Part shown: positions 43,679 through 53,586 of the stretch, piece by piece
Layout: each line of letters starts with the position of its first letter
Position numbering within the stretch: the first letter of the stretch is position 1
Position numbers and translations under genes: made by a program
Notes under the pieces: model-generated
The model's input: the letters and a program-made list of their open reading frames with translations, nothing else
Told to the model about the DNA's origin: nothing
Databases searched by the model: none
Assembly (NCBI GenBank): GCA_011525665.1
Contig: WYAU01000043.1
Coordinates: 1-64,000 of the forward strand
DNA: 64,000 bases
Direction of reading: 5' to 3'
DNA from: Candidatus Brocadia sp.
Lineage (GTDB): Bacteria > Planctomycetota > Brocadiia > Brocadiales > Brocadiaceae

Positions 43679-44668
43679 ATGGAATCGGATGTTAAGAATA
43701 TTACAGAAAGGGTAAAACGGGAAAGTGACTTCGTAAATACCCTGATGTATGAGGTCGGGAAGGTGATTGTGGGGCAGAAATATTTGATTGAAAGACTATT
43801 GATTGGTATCCTTTCCAACGGCCACGTCCTCCTGGAAGGTGTACCCGGCTTGGCAAAGACGATGTCGGTCATGACCCTTGCCAGAGCATTGCAGGCCAGC
43901 TTTCAGCGGATACAATTTACGCCGGACTTACTTCCTGCCGATTTGATCGGCACCCTCATCTATAATCCCAAAAACGGGGATTTCACCGTCCGAAAGGGGC
44001 CTATCTTTACCAATATTGTCCTTGCCGATGAGATTAACCGCGCCCCGGCAAAGGTACAGAGCGCGCTTCTGGAGGCAATGCAGGACAGGCAGGTTACCAT
44101 CGGAGATCAGACCTTTCCGCTGGAAGACCCGTTTCTCGTGCTGGCCACACAAAATCCCATCGAGCACGAGGGAACGTATCCACTACCCGAGGCTCAGGTA
44201 GACCGCTTTATGTTAAAATTAAACGTTACGTATCCTGATAAGAAGGAAGAACGTGAGATTATGGAACGCATGGCATTGACAAAAAAGGATTTTCGGGTAA
44301 ATCCGGTAATTTCTCCCGCAGACATCCTGCGTTTGCGTTCCTTGGTCGACGAGATTTATCTGGATGACAAAATCAAGGATTACATTATTGATGTTGTATT
44401 TGCATCGAGGGACCCGAAGGCCTATAACCTGGCATTGGATGAATTCATAGAATACGGCGCATCCCCGCGTGCGACAATTTTTCTTACCCTCGCCGCCAAG
44501 GCGCATGCCTTTCTAAAGGGTAGGGGGTTTGTGACGCCGCAGGACGTGAAGTCCATCGGGATGGACGTGCTTCGCCACAGGGTTATTATCACCTATGAGG
44601 CCGAGGCTGAAGAGATAAGTGCAGAGGATCTTGTGCAAAAAATATTTGATACGGTGGAAGTGCCGTAA
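43679..44668 (+). CDS. MoxR-type AAA+ ATPase
   Basis: The 329 residues contain the Walker A VLLEGVPGLAKTMSVM, Walker B NIVLADEINRAPAKVQSALL followed by EAMQDRQVTIG, and sensor 1 LVLATQNPIEHEGTYPLPEAQ. MoxR ATPases act as chaperones with the VWA-domain proteins encoded next to them. GGTGGAGGG precedes the ATG. It is the first gene of the Bat cluster. Confidence 0.95.
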   Translation: MESDVKNITERVKRESDFVNTLMYEVGKVIVGQKYLIERLLIGILSNGHVLLEGVPGLAKTMSVMTLARALQASFQRIQFTPDLLPADLIGTLIYNPKNGDFTVRKGPIFTNIVLADEINRAPAKVQSALLEAMQDRQVTIGDQTFPLEDPFLVLATQNPIEHEGTYPLPEAQVDRFMLKLNVTYPDKKEEREIMERMALTKKDFRVNPVISPADILRLRSLVDEIYLDDKIKDYIIDVVFASRDPKAYNLALDEFIEYGASPRATIFLTLAAKAHAFLKGRGFVTPQDVKSIGMDVLRHRVIITYEAEAEEISAEDLVQKIFDTVEVP

Positions 44669-44688
44669 TAAAACCTGCGATTAAGCTG

Positions 44689-44725
44689 CTTAAACGGTTT
44701 AAACGGCTTAAACAGCTTAAGCCGT
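44689..44725 (+). repeat. Four-fold 9-bp repeat between moxR and the DUF58 gene
   Basis: CTTAAACGG, TTTAAACGG, CTTAAACAG and CTTAAGCCG follow one another just before the ribosome-binding site of the DUF58 gene. The array contains TTAAGC/GCTTAA symmetry and could form alternative hairpins. Confidence 0.6.
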
Positions 44726-44739
44726 TCAGAGAGATATTT

Positions 44740-45615
44740 ATGATCTCAAAAGATATAGTGAAAAAAATCCAGCAGATAGAGATTCATACCCGCCGTCTTG
44801 TCAATGAGTCATTTATTGGGGAATATCACAGCGTTTTTAAAGGGAGGGGGATGGAATTCGATGAGGTGCGGGAATATCAACCCGGAGATGAAATTCGAAC
44901 GATTGACTGGAACGTAACGGCGCGTATGGGACGCCCCTTTATTAAACGATATGTGGAAGAGCGGGAGTTGACGGTGATGCTCCTTGTGGATGTAAGCGCT
45001 TCCGGAAATTTTGGGTCAATAAAGCAGTTGAAAAATGAAATTGCCATCGAGATCTGCGCACTGCTGGCATTTTCTGCCATAAAGAATAATGATAAGGTGG
45101 GCGTGATCATGTTTACGGATAAAATTGAAAAATTTATCCCCCCGAAAAAAGGAACAAAACATGTGCTGCGGGTCATCAGGGAACTCCTGTGTTCTGAGCC
45201 CTCCGGAAAAGGGACAAATATTCCCGTTGCCCTGGAGTATATGAACAAAATATCCTCCCGCCGCACGATTTCTTTTATTGTATCTGATTTTATAGCAGAT
45301 GATTATGCACAAGCATTACGCATTGCAAATAAGAAGCATGATGTAATTGCCATTACGGTCGTAGATCCCCGGGAACAGGAATTACCAAACGTAGGGTTTA
45401 TCGAATTACAGGATGCGGAATCAGGCGAGATGGTTTTGGTCGATACGGCAAACCCGCTTGCCAGAAAAGAATTTAGCGCCCTGAATACAAAGCAAAAACA
45501 GGAACGGTCAAAGTTGTTCCGCTCAATAGGTGTCGATGAAATTATAATCAACACCGGCAGAAACTATGTGGAACCCGTTATTCGTTTTTTCCGGATAAGG
45601 GAAAAGAGGTATTAG
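44740..45615 (+). CDS. DUF58 protein of the MoxR/Bat cluster
   Basis: The 291 residues show the DUF58 signature GRGMEFDEVREYQPGDEIRT and IDWNVTARMGRPFIK, followed by a VWA-like fold with the metal-site LLVDVSASGNFG and SFIVSDFI. Such proteins are partners of MoxR ATPases. AGAGATATTT precedes the ATG. The next gene is 275 bp downstream, a gap that contains only short dispersed repeats. Confidence 0.92.
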   Translation: MISKDIVKKIQQIEIHTRRLVNESFIGEYHSVFKGRGMEFDEVREYQPGDEIRTIDWNVTARMGRPFIKRYVEERELTVMLLVDVSASGNFGSIKQLKNEIAIEICALLAFSAIKNNDKVGVIMFTDKIEKFIPPKKGTKHVLRVIRELLCSEPSGKGTNIPVALEYMNKISSRRTISFIVSDFIADDYAQALRIANKKHDVIAITVVDPREQELPNVGFIELQDAESGEMVLVDTANPLARKEFSALNTKQKQERSKLFRSIGVDEIIINTGRNYVEPVIRFFRIREKRY

Positions 45616-45890
45616 TTATACTCAAAAGGTTCACAGTTTACCGTTTATCAAATTGATACCGAGCATCCGTTCCCGAAGGGTAGCGCGGACAAGTTTTGCT
45701 TGCCCCTGATCAGGTTCACCACGGATAAACAGGATTTGTCCATGTCACCCCCTGAAAATTAACATTTTATGAGTATCTTGTGTATAGATTGGTGAAATGT
45801 CTGACAAGAAATTATCATTTCTGATTTAACGTGTACGATTTTGAGATTTAAAATCATAAATTATGAAATTATTTCCGGATTTGAATTCTT

Positions 45891-46919
45891 ATGGTCAGGT
45901 TGAAAATGGGTATAAAGCGTCATAGCCTGCTCCTGGATACCTTCTTGATATTAGAATTGCTTGTCTCTGTGCTGATACCTTTGAAGGGCGCAGCCTTTGC
46001 CTTGGAAACAGGGGACACGGGGGAAACGGCCTTGGCAGAGGCAAGTGCATTTACCGAGAGAGATGAGGCGACGATCGGTGACAAGATAAGATTGGGAATT
46101 CGTGTGAAATACCGGGGAGACCTTACCGTAGAATTTCCTCAAATTAATCAACAACTTGGCGTATTTACGGTAAAAAAAACGGGAGATGCCGTAGGACCCA
46201 CAGAGGATAAGGACGGATACTTTGCTGTGGAGCAATACTATGTGCTGAGTTCCTACGAAATCGGACGGCACACAATCCCGCCGGTGAAAATAAAATACAA
46301 GGGGAATCAAGGAATGGGTGAGGTTGCTACGAATGAAATTCCTATTAATATCAAAGGGGTGATAAGAGAAGGAGAAACTGCCGCTGATATAAAAGATATC
46401 ATTCCGCCCGTAGATGTGCCCGCAAGTCTCAAGCGGCTGCTGTTTTGGATATACATCGGGCTTGCAACTCTCTTGTTATGGGGCGTTGTCTCCTGGTTAA
46501 TCAGCAAACGCAAGAAGGGTTACAAAAAACAGGAACAGCAAATAATAGTAAGATCTCCCCATGAGATTGCCTATGAGTTACTGGAAATTCTGGCGAGAGA
46601 AGATCTGATAGCAAAAGGGTTAATCAAGGAGTATTATTATCGCATAACAGACATCGTGCGGCATTATCTTGAAAAGAGGTTTGGTTTATTGGCGCCGGAG
46701 CGGACAACGGAGGAATTTCTCGGGGAAATGGCGTATACAAATAAATTGGACGACTCCCACAAGCGGTTGATCCGTGAATTCCTTGAGCGTTGTGATTTGG
46801 TGAAATACGCGAAGTACGGGCCCTCCAGGGCGGAAATTCAGGAAACCTATGACGCTGCAAGACGGTTCATTGATGAAACGAGAGAACGGGTTGAGGAAAA
46901 GGAGGTGATTGCGCAGTAA
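45891..46919 (+). CDS. Membrane protein with BatD-like N-terminal domain
   Basis: The protein has a signal or anchor segment (residues about 10-38), an Ig-like domain with DEATIGDKIRLGIRVKYRGD and EQYYVLSSYEIGRHTIPPVK (the pattern of BatD modules), a transmembrane helix at about 183-205 (RLLFWIYIGLATLLLWGVV), and a cytosolic helical domain (LARGEDL-like helices, ERTTEEFLGEM) resembling DUF4381 partners. It likely assists the VWA proteins at the membrane. The start may be at 45891 or 45906 (MGIKRH); neither has a good ribosome-binding site. Confidence 0.75.
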   Translation: MVRLKMGIKRHSLLLDTFLILELLVSVLIPLKGAAFALETGDTGETALAEASAFTERDEATIGDKIRLGIRVKYRGDLTVEFPQINQQLGVFTVKKTGDAVGPTEDKDGYFAVEQYYVLSSYEIGRHTIPPVKIKYKGNQGMGEVATNEIPINIKGVIREGETAADIKDIIPPVDVPASLKRLLFWIYIGLATLLLWGVVSWLISKRKKGYKKQEQQIIVRSPHEIAYELLEILAREDLIAKGLIKEYYYRITDIVRHYLEKRFGLLAPERTTEEFLGEMAYTNKLDDSHKRLIREFLERCDLVKYAKYGPSRAEIQETYDAARRFIDETRERVEEKEVIAQ

Positions 46920-47018
46920 ATGCATGGAATCTCAGGATGTCATCTTTTTTTCATGGGTGTCATTTGGTTTTTTTTAAATCATTCGGTTTCTTGTAAACCT
47001 TTTTAAAAGGGTGATAAA

Positions 47019-47540
47019 ATGGTAAAAGCGCCTGAAAAATTTTTGGATGAATATTTAAGTCATGAAAAAGGTTCAGGGAATAAGGCAGGCACAAGGCCGT
47101 CAGGATCGCAAATACGTAAGGTTTCCGGGGAAGAGCTTGCTAGACTTAAACAAAATCTACAAACGTTGTGGGGCATCTATTGCACTCCGGAGATCAAAGA
47201 AATCCTTTCCCGGAAACATAAAATTCATTTTTTGGATATAGAAGGTGCCGGTGCAAACTTAAAGCTCAGTTATGTGGATAAGGGCATTTCCCTGGAATAT
47301 GAGCTAGATATGGGCAGTAAAAAGGAGCTTGCAGGGGCTCATATATATAAACAGGGAGAAATGAATATAAACAGGTATTTTACCTCTGTAGCAGGGGTGG
47401 AAGAACTTCTCAAAACAAACAATGCTGTACTCCAGCCTATCGTGGATGTTTTGATAGAGAAAGAGATAGCCGAGACAGATATGTGGAATATTATCGCAAA
47501 AGGGGGGCAGGTGCATCTGTCATCCGTATCGTACTTTTAG
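47019..47540 (+). CDS. Cytosolic protein of unknown function inside the Bat cluster
   Basis: AAAGGGTG precedes the ATG. The 173 residues have no signal or membrane segment. The N-terminal 35 residues are polar, followed by VSGEELARLKQNLQTLWGIY, a beta-rich middle (IHFLDIEGAGANLKLSYVDK) and a helical end. I do not recognise it. Its position between the BatD-like protein and the first VWA gene suggests a related role. Confidence 0.6.
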   Translation: MVKAPEKFLDEYLSHEKGSGNKAGTRPSGSQIRKVSGEELARLKQNLQTLWGIYCTPEIKEILSRKHKIHFLDIEGAGANLKLSYVDKGISLEYELDMGSKKELAGAHIYKQGEMNINRYFTSVAGVEELLKTNNAVLQPIVDVLIEKEIAETDMWNIIAKGGQVHLSSVSYF

Positions 47541-47621
47541 CACACACTGTGTAAATCTTCATGAATTGGGAATTTATTAAACCTGTTTTTTTGAGTTGTC
47601 TGGATTAGGATAAAGGTTTCT

Positions 47622-48617
47622 ATGACCTTCCATAACCCTTTATTACTGCTCGTACTTGTTATTGTTCCGCCGTTAATTTATTGGTATTTTCGCCGCAGGG
47701 GAGCAAGCCCGGTTCCCTTTCCTTCGATCGGGATAGTAAAAAAACTCAAACCCTCATTCTGGCAAAGGCGCAGGCACATAGTAATTATCCTTCGGTCTGT
47801 CGCTATCGTGCTCCTGGTGATTGCTCTGGCGCGGCCCCGGTACGGAAATGAACAAACAAAGGTAACGACTGAAGGGATAGATATTGTTCTTGCCGTAGAT
47901 GTTTCGGGGAGTATGCTGGCGGAGGACTTTGAAATCGGGGGCAGAAGGTATAACCGGCTTTACGTCATTAAACAGGTGGTGAAAGATTTTATCCATAAAC
48001 GCACAAACGACCGTATAGGCCTGGTTGTTTTTGCAGGACGGGCGTACACGCAGTGCCCAATGACGCTTGATTACGGGATGCTCTTACAACTCCTGGAAAA
48101 AGTGGAGATCGGTATGGTTGAAGACGGCACAGCTATTGGTTCTGCCATTGGTTCGTCTGTGGACAGACTCAAGAGTACGAAGGCGAAAAGCAAGGTAATT
48201 GTCCTTCTGACGGACGGAAGAAATAATGCAGGCGAGATTGATCCGTTTACGGCGGCAGAAATAGCAAGGACATTTGGGATTAAGATTTATGCGATAGGCG
48301 CCGGTACAAAGGGTCTGGCCCCGTTTCCGGCTGCAGACCTGTTCGGGAATAGGATAATGAAGCAGGTAAAGATTGATATTGACGATGATGCACTTAATGA
48401 AATTGCAAAGATTACAGACGGCAAATATTACCGTGCGACAGATACCGAATCGCTGAAAGAAATTTATCGTCAAATAGATGAACTTGAAAAAACAGAAACC
48501 GAGATAACCCAGTATACGGAATACCATGAAGTGTTTCATTATTTTTTATTGCCAGCCTTCGGGTTGTTATTATGTGAGCTGTGTTTAAAGAAAACAAAAT
48601 TCAGGAAAATACCTTAA
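47622..48617 (+). CDS. BatA-type VWA membrane protein
   Basis: Two N-terminal hydrophobic segments (about 1-20 and 57-77) precede a von Willebrand A domain with the MIDAS motif AVDVSGSMLAEDF, then MVEDGTAIGSAIGSSVDRLK and VIVLLTDGRNNAGE. A final membrane helix (YFLLPAFGLLLCEL) closes the protein. This is the BatA arrangement: a membrane-tethered periplasmic VWA domain. Its neighbour BatB is its usual partner. Confidence 0.92.
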   Translation: MTFHNPLLLLVLVIVPPLIYWYFRRRGASPVPFPSIGIVKKLKPSFWQRRRHIVIILRSVAIVLLVIALARPRYGNEQTKVTTEGIDIVLAVDVSGSMLAEDFEIGGRRYNRLYVIKQVVKDFIHKRTNDRIGLVVFAGRAYTQCPMTLDYGMLLQLLEKVEIGMVEDGTAIGSAIGSSVDRLKSTKAKSKVIVLLTDGRNNAGEIDPFTAAEIARTFGIKIYAIGAGTKGLAPFPAADLFGNRIMKQVKIDIDDDALNEIAKITDGKYYRATDTESLKEIYRQIDELEKTETEITQYTEYHEVFHYFLLPAFGLLLCELCLKKTKFRKIP

Positions 48618-48704
48618 TGGGGACGCAGGATTCCCCGGATACGCGCAGATAATGAATTTTAATTTTTATACTCTGCATTCATCGGTACCCAAATATTACC
48701 ATTT

Positions 48705-49742
48705 ATGAAGTACGGAAATCTTAATTACCTTTATTTGCTTCCTGTTATTCCAATTCTCATAATCGGGTACATCCTCGTCTTCAGAAAGAAGATGAATGAC
48801 CTGAACACATTTGCAAACAGAGAATTATTGGAAAAGACAGGGCTTGTGCTCAGCCAAAAGAGGCAGTGGTTCAAGGCCGGTTTGATGATTGCGGGGATGC
48901 TCTTCCTCATATTTACCCTTATCGAGCCGAAGTGGGGCTATCGATGGGAGGAAGTGGAGAAGAAGGGGATTGACATCGTGGTCGCCATGGATACCTCGCG
49001 AAGTATGCTGGCTGACGACGTGAAACCAAATCGGCTGGAAGTGGCAAAAAGGGAGGTTGAAGATTTGTTGAAGGTTTTGGAAGGAGACCGTATTGGTCTT
49101 GTCGCATTTGCAGGATCGGCTTTTACATACTGCCCGCTGACGTCTGACTACGGCGCCTTTCGTCTTTTTCTGGATGACGTAAACACCAGCATCATTCCGC
49201 TCGGCGGCACCGCGCTGGCAGAGGCAATAAGGAAAGGTATCTTAACCTTTGAGGCGAATTCAAAAAACCATAAGGTTATTATATTGATTACCGATGGTGA
49301 AAACCACGACGATGATCCTTTAAAAGCTGCCGCAGACGCCGAAGAGCAGGGTATCGTTATCTATACGGTAGGCGTTGGCAAGAAGGATGGCTCCTATATC
49401 AGGATGAAGGATGAAAGCGGCCAGGAAAGATTGCTGAAAGACAGACAAGGTCAGGTTGTTAAATCACGATTAGACGAGATAACGTTAAATAAAATTGCAT
49501 TGGAGACGGGGGGACTTTATACGCCGGCTTACGGAACAAAATGGGGCTTGGAAAAGATTTACCGGGATAGTATTGCAAAAATAGAGGAGTCTGCCTATAA
49601 AACGCAGCGCGTGAAGAGATATATGAATCGCTATCAGATTCCTCTTTTTATTGCGATTGTACTCATAACCCTGGAGGGTTTCTTATTGGATAGAAAAAAA
49701 GGCAACTCCATGAATTCCTCACTTAATCGGCAAACCCCATGA
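48705..49742 (+). CDS. BatB-type VWA membrane protein
   Basis: The architecture is as in BatA, with N-terminal helices (LYLLPVIPILIIGYILVF and AGLMIAGMLFLIFTLI). The VWA MIDAS is AMDTSRSMLADDVKPNRLEV and the domain continues with FAGSAFTYCPLTSDYGAFRL and ILITDGENHDDDP. A C-terminal helix (IPLFIAIVLITLEGFLL) anchors it. The short DSRS-type MIDAS and the KPNRLEVAKRE segment are typical of BatB. Confidence 0.92.
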   Translation: MKYGNLNYLYLLPVIPILIIGYILVFRKKMNDLNTFANRELLEKTGLVLSQKRQWFKAGLMIAGMLFLIFTLIEPKWGYRWEEVEKKGIDIVVAMDTSRSMLADDVKPNRLEVAKREVEDLLKVLEGDRIGLVAFAGSAFTYCPLTSDYGAFRLFLDDVNTSIIPLGGTALAEAIRKGILTFEANSKNHKVIILITDGENHDDDPLKAAADAEEQGIVIYTVGVGKKDGSYIRMKDESGQERLLKDRQGQVVKSRLDEITLNKIALETGGLYTPAYGTKWGLEKIYRDSIAKIEESAYKTQRVKRYMNRYQIPLFIAIVLITLEGFLLDRKKGNSMNSSLNRQTP

Positions 49743-49917
49743 TCTATCGAGAAAGAGACTGTCGTTATAGTATTGCCTTGTAAAAACTTTTTTTGAAGGA
49801 TTTTTATCTGTCCCTGATCCTTCGGCAAGCGTTCGAATGGGCGTGCGCCGGGGATTCAGGATGGAGCTCCGTTCCTGTTTGTATTGTATGGTTATTATGC
49901 TGATGGTTAACTGGTTA

Positions 49918-50790
49918 ATGAATATCTTCAACAAAAAAATGAAGCATTGCAAATTGAGTTTTTTTGTAGTGGTATTATTTGGAGGGGTGTCGCTAGGGTG
50001 GATAGACCCCCTTGCAGACAAGGTAAGGGAGGGAAATAAACTTTATCATGCAACTAAATACGACGAGGCATTAGATAAATACGTAAATGCGCAGGTCGAT
50101 TCACCCGATGCCTTCCAATTAGATTTTAATATAGCTAATGCTCAATACAAAAGAAACAAATACCATGAAGCCGCCCGCTTGTATGAGAAGGTATTTAGCT
50201 CCGACGACCGTGAAATGAAGGCGAAATCGAGTTTTAATATGGGAAATACCCTGTACCGCCAGGGCAAGATGAAAGAGGCGCTGGAGTGGTATAAGAAAAC
50301 GGTTGATTTTATTGATGAAATTGAAAACAGAACCGGCCACGAACTCGATACGCTGAAAAATGATGCAAAATATAACTATGAGTACGTCGAGCGAAAGATG
50401 CAGGAAAACGAACAAAAGCAGCAAGATCAGGATGAAAAAGACCGGCAGCAGGAAGAACAGAATGAAAACGACGAACAACAATCGGGTAACAATAAGGACG
50501 GGGAGGGAGAAAGCCAGGAATCGCAGAAAGACAAGCAGGAGCACGGTCAGGAGAATAACGGAAAAGAGCATAAGGACGAGAAAGAAGATAACCGGGAGCA
50601 ACCGGATAATGAGAAACAAAAAGACACTCATTCGGGGCAGCAGCAACCCCAGCCCAGGGGTCAAAGGCAGATGACAAAAGAGGAAGCAGAACGGTTTCTG
50701 GAGGCATTAAACCATGCAGAAAAAGAGACACGGCTTATAAAAAGGGATAACCAGCGTTCACAGCATAAATCCGTTGAAAAGGATTGGTGA
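49918..50790 (+). CDS. BatC-type TPR protein
   Basis: The start is uncertain: the open frame begins at 49837, but starts at 49918 (MNIFNKKMKHCK) or 49939 place a hydrophobic signal segment (LSFFVVVLFGGVSLGW) at the N-terminus, as expected. TPR units follow (GNKLYHATKYDEALDKYVNA, QYKRNKYHEAARLYEKVF, GNTLYRQGKMKEALEWYKK). A long highly charged Gln/Glu/Lys/Asp-rich tail with almost no hydrophobic residues comes next, ending in TKEEAERFLEAL, the typical BatC layout. It is a scaffold for the BatA/BatB complex. Confidence 0.85.
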   Translation: MNIFNKKMKHCKLSFFVVVLFGGVSLGWIDPLADKVREGNKLYHATKYDEALDKYVNAQVDSPDAFQLDFNIANAQYKRNKYHEAARLYEKVFSSDDREMKAKSSFNMGNTLYRQGKMKEALEWYKKTVDFIDEIENRTGHELDTLKNDAKYNYEYVERKMQENEQKQQDQDEKDRQQEEQNENDEQQSGNNKDGEGESQESQKDKQEHGQENNGKEHKDEKEDNREQPDNEKQKDTHSGQQQPQPRGQRQMTKEEAERFLEALNHAEKETRLIKRDNQRSQHKSVEKDW

Positions 50791-50824
50791 TGATTTTTAA
50801 AAAGAGTGAGGTTACGGTTAAGAA

Positions 50825-52690
50825 ATGAGACATAAATTAAGTGGGATGATAAAGATATATTATCGGTATTTTTATATTTTGTTTTTTGCCATTATCATCT
50901 TTGCGAGCACCGGAAAGACGTTTGCTCAGGATATTCGCTTAACGGCGACTGTTGATCAAAATGTCTTAACCATAAATGATCAATTAAAGTTAACCGTAAC
51001 TGTTTATGGCACACAGGATACCGCGCCACCTGCATTCCCGAATATTGATGGTTTTACCCTGCTCTTCGGCCCGCAAATCTCTGCACAAACGAGAATTCTC
51101 AATGGAGATGTTTCTGTAAGCAAAGGCTATACCTACGTATTGCAGCCTACAGCGAAAGGCAGGTTCACCATTGGTCCGTCTACCGTAGAGTACCAGGGAA
51201 ATATTTATTCTTCCGACCCCATAACGGTGGAAGTGGTAGAGATAACCCGCTCGCCGGCCTCACAAACACCGGACTTTGAAAAGCTCGTCTTCGTGGAGCT
51301 GAGTACGGATAAGCTTGAGCCATATATATATGAACAGGTGGTGCTGTCATTCAAATTCTATTTTCAAAAGGGATTGCCGGTCAGTGATATAGATTATGCA
51401 GCGCCGGCCACAAAGAATTTTATGGAGGAAAAGCTTGGTGACCAAAGGCAATACGAAGAAATCCGGGACGGCATCATATACAACGTCCTGGAACTCCGCA
51501 CGGCGCTTTTTCCGATGGTATCCGGAGAACTCACTATATCGCCTGCGAAAGTGACATGTAATTTAATCATCCGTCAGCGGAAAGATCGGCGGAATACGTC
51601 TCCTGACAGTATTTTTGATGATGCGTTTTTTGATGATTTCTTCAGCAGGGAGCAGAAGAGGTATCCCATTGAGAGGTCAACGCGTTCGATACATTTAACG
51701 GTTAAACCACTGCCAGAACACGGAAAGCCCGGCGATTTTAAGGGCGCAGTAGGGACTTACCATATGGAAGTTTCAACACGGGCGCAGCAGGTAAAGGTTG
51801 GTGACCCAATTACCCTTTCCATGTCTGTATACGGGGAAGGAAACATTCAAACAATCAGTGAGCCTGTATTGATCTTGAATAATGAGCGCGATTTTAAGCT
51901 GTACCCTGCGGAGTCTCACACGCAAATCACCAACAGAGAAGAATTGATTCGCGGACGAAAAATGTTTAGCAAGGTTATAGAACCACAAACGACGGATGTG
52001 AAATTTACACCGGCAATAGTGTTTAGCTTTTTTGATCCGCGCACCGGTCAATATAAAACAATTACGAAAGAACCTATGCCCATTATTGTTGAGGCGGGGG
52101 AACAAGAAGTCCCCATTCAGTTGACTTTTTCTTCCGATAAAACACTACTGCTGAAACAACAGCCTCGAATATTAACACACGATATTCTCCCTATCATGAC
52201 GAATATATCTTCGCTGCAGGAGCAGGGAAACAGGGTTTATAAAAATCCCTTCGTCATCGCGTGTCTTTCTATCCCCTCGATTGCCGTCATCGCCTCTTTT
52301 GTGATAACGAAGAATAAAGAACGATTGCAGACGGATACCGGTTATGCCAGGAAAAAACGGGCGCATGCGGCAGTCAAAAGGAGATTGGAAGGGGCACAAT
52401 CAATACTTTGTCAGAATCGCCCCGCTGAGTTTTATTCGTGCCTCTCGAAGGCAGTGTCAGATTACCTGGCCGATAAATTGAATATCCCTCCCGCAAGCGC
52501 CTCAGAGGATAGGGTAGGCGCCTTATTAAGGCAAAGGGGGGTGGGAGACGATACCATAGCGGAGGTCTCCCGCTGTTTGATTGACCTCGATCATCGGCGC
52601 TTCTCTAAAGAGGGAGGAACAGAGGGTGAGAGGGCGCATTTTTTGAGGCTTGCTGAGGGACTCATCACAAAACTGGAGAAACAACTATAA
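50825..52690 (+). CDS. BatD-type membrane protein
   Basis: The protein has a signal peptide (about 37 residues, ending TFAQ) and successive Ig-like modules, as in BatD oxygen-tolerance proteins (TVDQNVLTINDQLKLTVTVY, GYTYVLQPTAKGRFTIGPST, PVSDIDYAAPATKNF). A transmembrane helix at about 475-497 (PFVIACLSIPSIAVIASFVI) is followed by a cytosolic helical domain (AHAAVKRRLEGAQ, FYSCLSKAVSDYLADKLNIP). At 621 residues it is a full-length member. Its stop overlaps the start of batE (TAATG). Confidence 0.9.
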   Translation: MRHKLSGMIKIYYRYFYILFFAIIIFASTGKTFAQDIRLTATVDQNVLTINDQLKLTVTVYGTQDTAPPAFPNIDGFTLLFGPQISAQTRILNGDVSVSKGYTYVLQPTAKGRFTIGPSTVEYQGNIYSSDPITVEVVEITRSPASQTPDFEKLVFVELSTDKLEPYIYEQVVLSFKFYFQKGLPVSDIDYAAPATKNFMEEKLGDQRQYEEIRDGIIYNVLELRTALFPMVSGELTISPAKVTCNLIIRQRKDRRNTSPDSIFDDAFFDDFFSREQKRYPIERSTRSIHLTVKPLPEHGKPGDFKGAVGTYHMEVSTRAQQVKVGDPITLSMSVYGEGNIQTISEPVLILNNERDFKLYPAESHTQITNREELIRGRKMFSKVIEPQTTDVKFTPAIVFSFFDPRTGQYKTITKEPMPIIVEAGEQEVPIQLTFSSDKTLLLKQQPRILTHDILPIMTNISSLQEQGNRVYKNPFVIACLSIPSIAVIASFVITKNKERLQTDTGYARKKRAHAAVKRRLEGAQSILCQNRPAEFYSCLSKAVSDYLADKLNIPPASASEDRVGALLRQRGVGDDTIAEVSRCLIDLDHRRFSKEGGTEGERAHFLRLAEGLITKLEKQL

Positions 52691-53577
52691 TGAAAATATA
52701 TTTATGGGTTCTGGTTTTGTGTATAATTCCTTTTTGGGATTTCGGAATACAGAATGCGCATTGCGGATCAGTGAAATCTGAAATTTCAAGTGATGATGCA
52801 ATAAAATTATTTACCGATGCAAACGAAAAATACCTGCAGGCAACAAAAGATATCGCGGCAAAAAATCTTCAGGAGGCAGAACAGAAGCTAAAAGGAGCGG
52901 CCTTACAATACGAGGCGATCGTGGGTGGTGGGTTCAAAAACGGCCAAATATATTATAATCTGGGAAACGCGTACTATCGTCTGGGAGAATTTGGAAAGGC
53001 CATCCTGAACTATCGGAAGGCCGAACGGCTTATACCGAGAAATGCGGATCTGCATGCAAACCTGAAACTGGTAAAAGACCTTACGGAAGATAAAGAATCG
53101 TCACATGGAATTCCGGTTGCAGCCCGAAGGATATTCTTTTGGGTTTTCCTGCTGAACCAGAGCGAACTGACGATAATAGCCGTTTCCCTTTATGGTGTAC
53201 TGATGGCATTACTCTTCGTTCTGATCTCCTTTCGATATGCATGGCTGAAAAGGATAATTACAGGTTTTTCTGCCTGCTTATTCGTTGTGGTGATATCCCT
53301 GGCTATCAAGGTCTATGTGGAACAGTGTGTGAACCATGGAGTGATCATTACCACAAAGTGCGTAGTACGCTACGGACCCGGAGAAGAGTATGAACCAAAG
53401 TTTGAAATACATAGTGGCGCGGAATGCATCATTGAAGAGGAAAGGGATAACTGGTATCGAGTGTATGTAAATGTAGGTGTGAAACAAGATACCGGTTCAG
53501 AAACGGGTGCGGAAGAAAAGGTGAGTAAGGACGTCCGAAGGGGCTGGTTGCAAAAGAAGCATGTGGATGTGATTTAG
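52690..53577 (+). CDS. BatE-type TPR plus SH3-like membrane protein
   Basis: A signal peptide is followed by TPR-like units (NGQIYYNLGNAYYRLGEFGK, AILNYRKAERLIPRNADLHA), two membrane helices (ELTIIAVSLYGVLMALLFVL and IITGFSACLFVVVISLAIKV) and a C-terminal bacterial SH3-like domain (VVRYGPGEEYEPKFEIHSGA, then NWYRVYV and GWLQKKHVDVI). This matches BatE. Translation is coupled to batD. Confidence 0.9.
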   Translation: MKIYLWVLVLCIIPFWDFGIQNAHCGSVKSEISSDDAIKLFTDANEKYLQATKDIAAKNLQEAEQKLKGAALQYEAIVGGGFKNGQIYYNLGNAYYRLGEFGKAILNYRKAERLIPRNADLHANLKLVKDLTEDKESSHGIPVAARRIFFWVFLLNQSELTIIAVSLYGVLMALLFVLISFRYAWLKRIITGFSACLFVVVISLAIKVYVEQCVNHGVIITTKCVVRYGPGEEYEPKFEIHSGAECIIEEERDNWYRVYVNVGVKQDTGSETGAEEKVSKDVRRGWLQKKHVDVI

Positions 53578-53586
53578 GAGGGTAAA

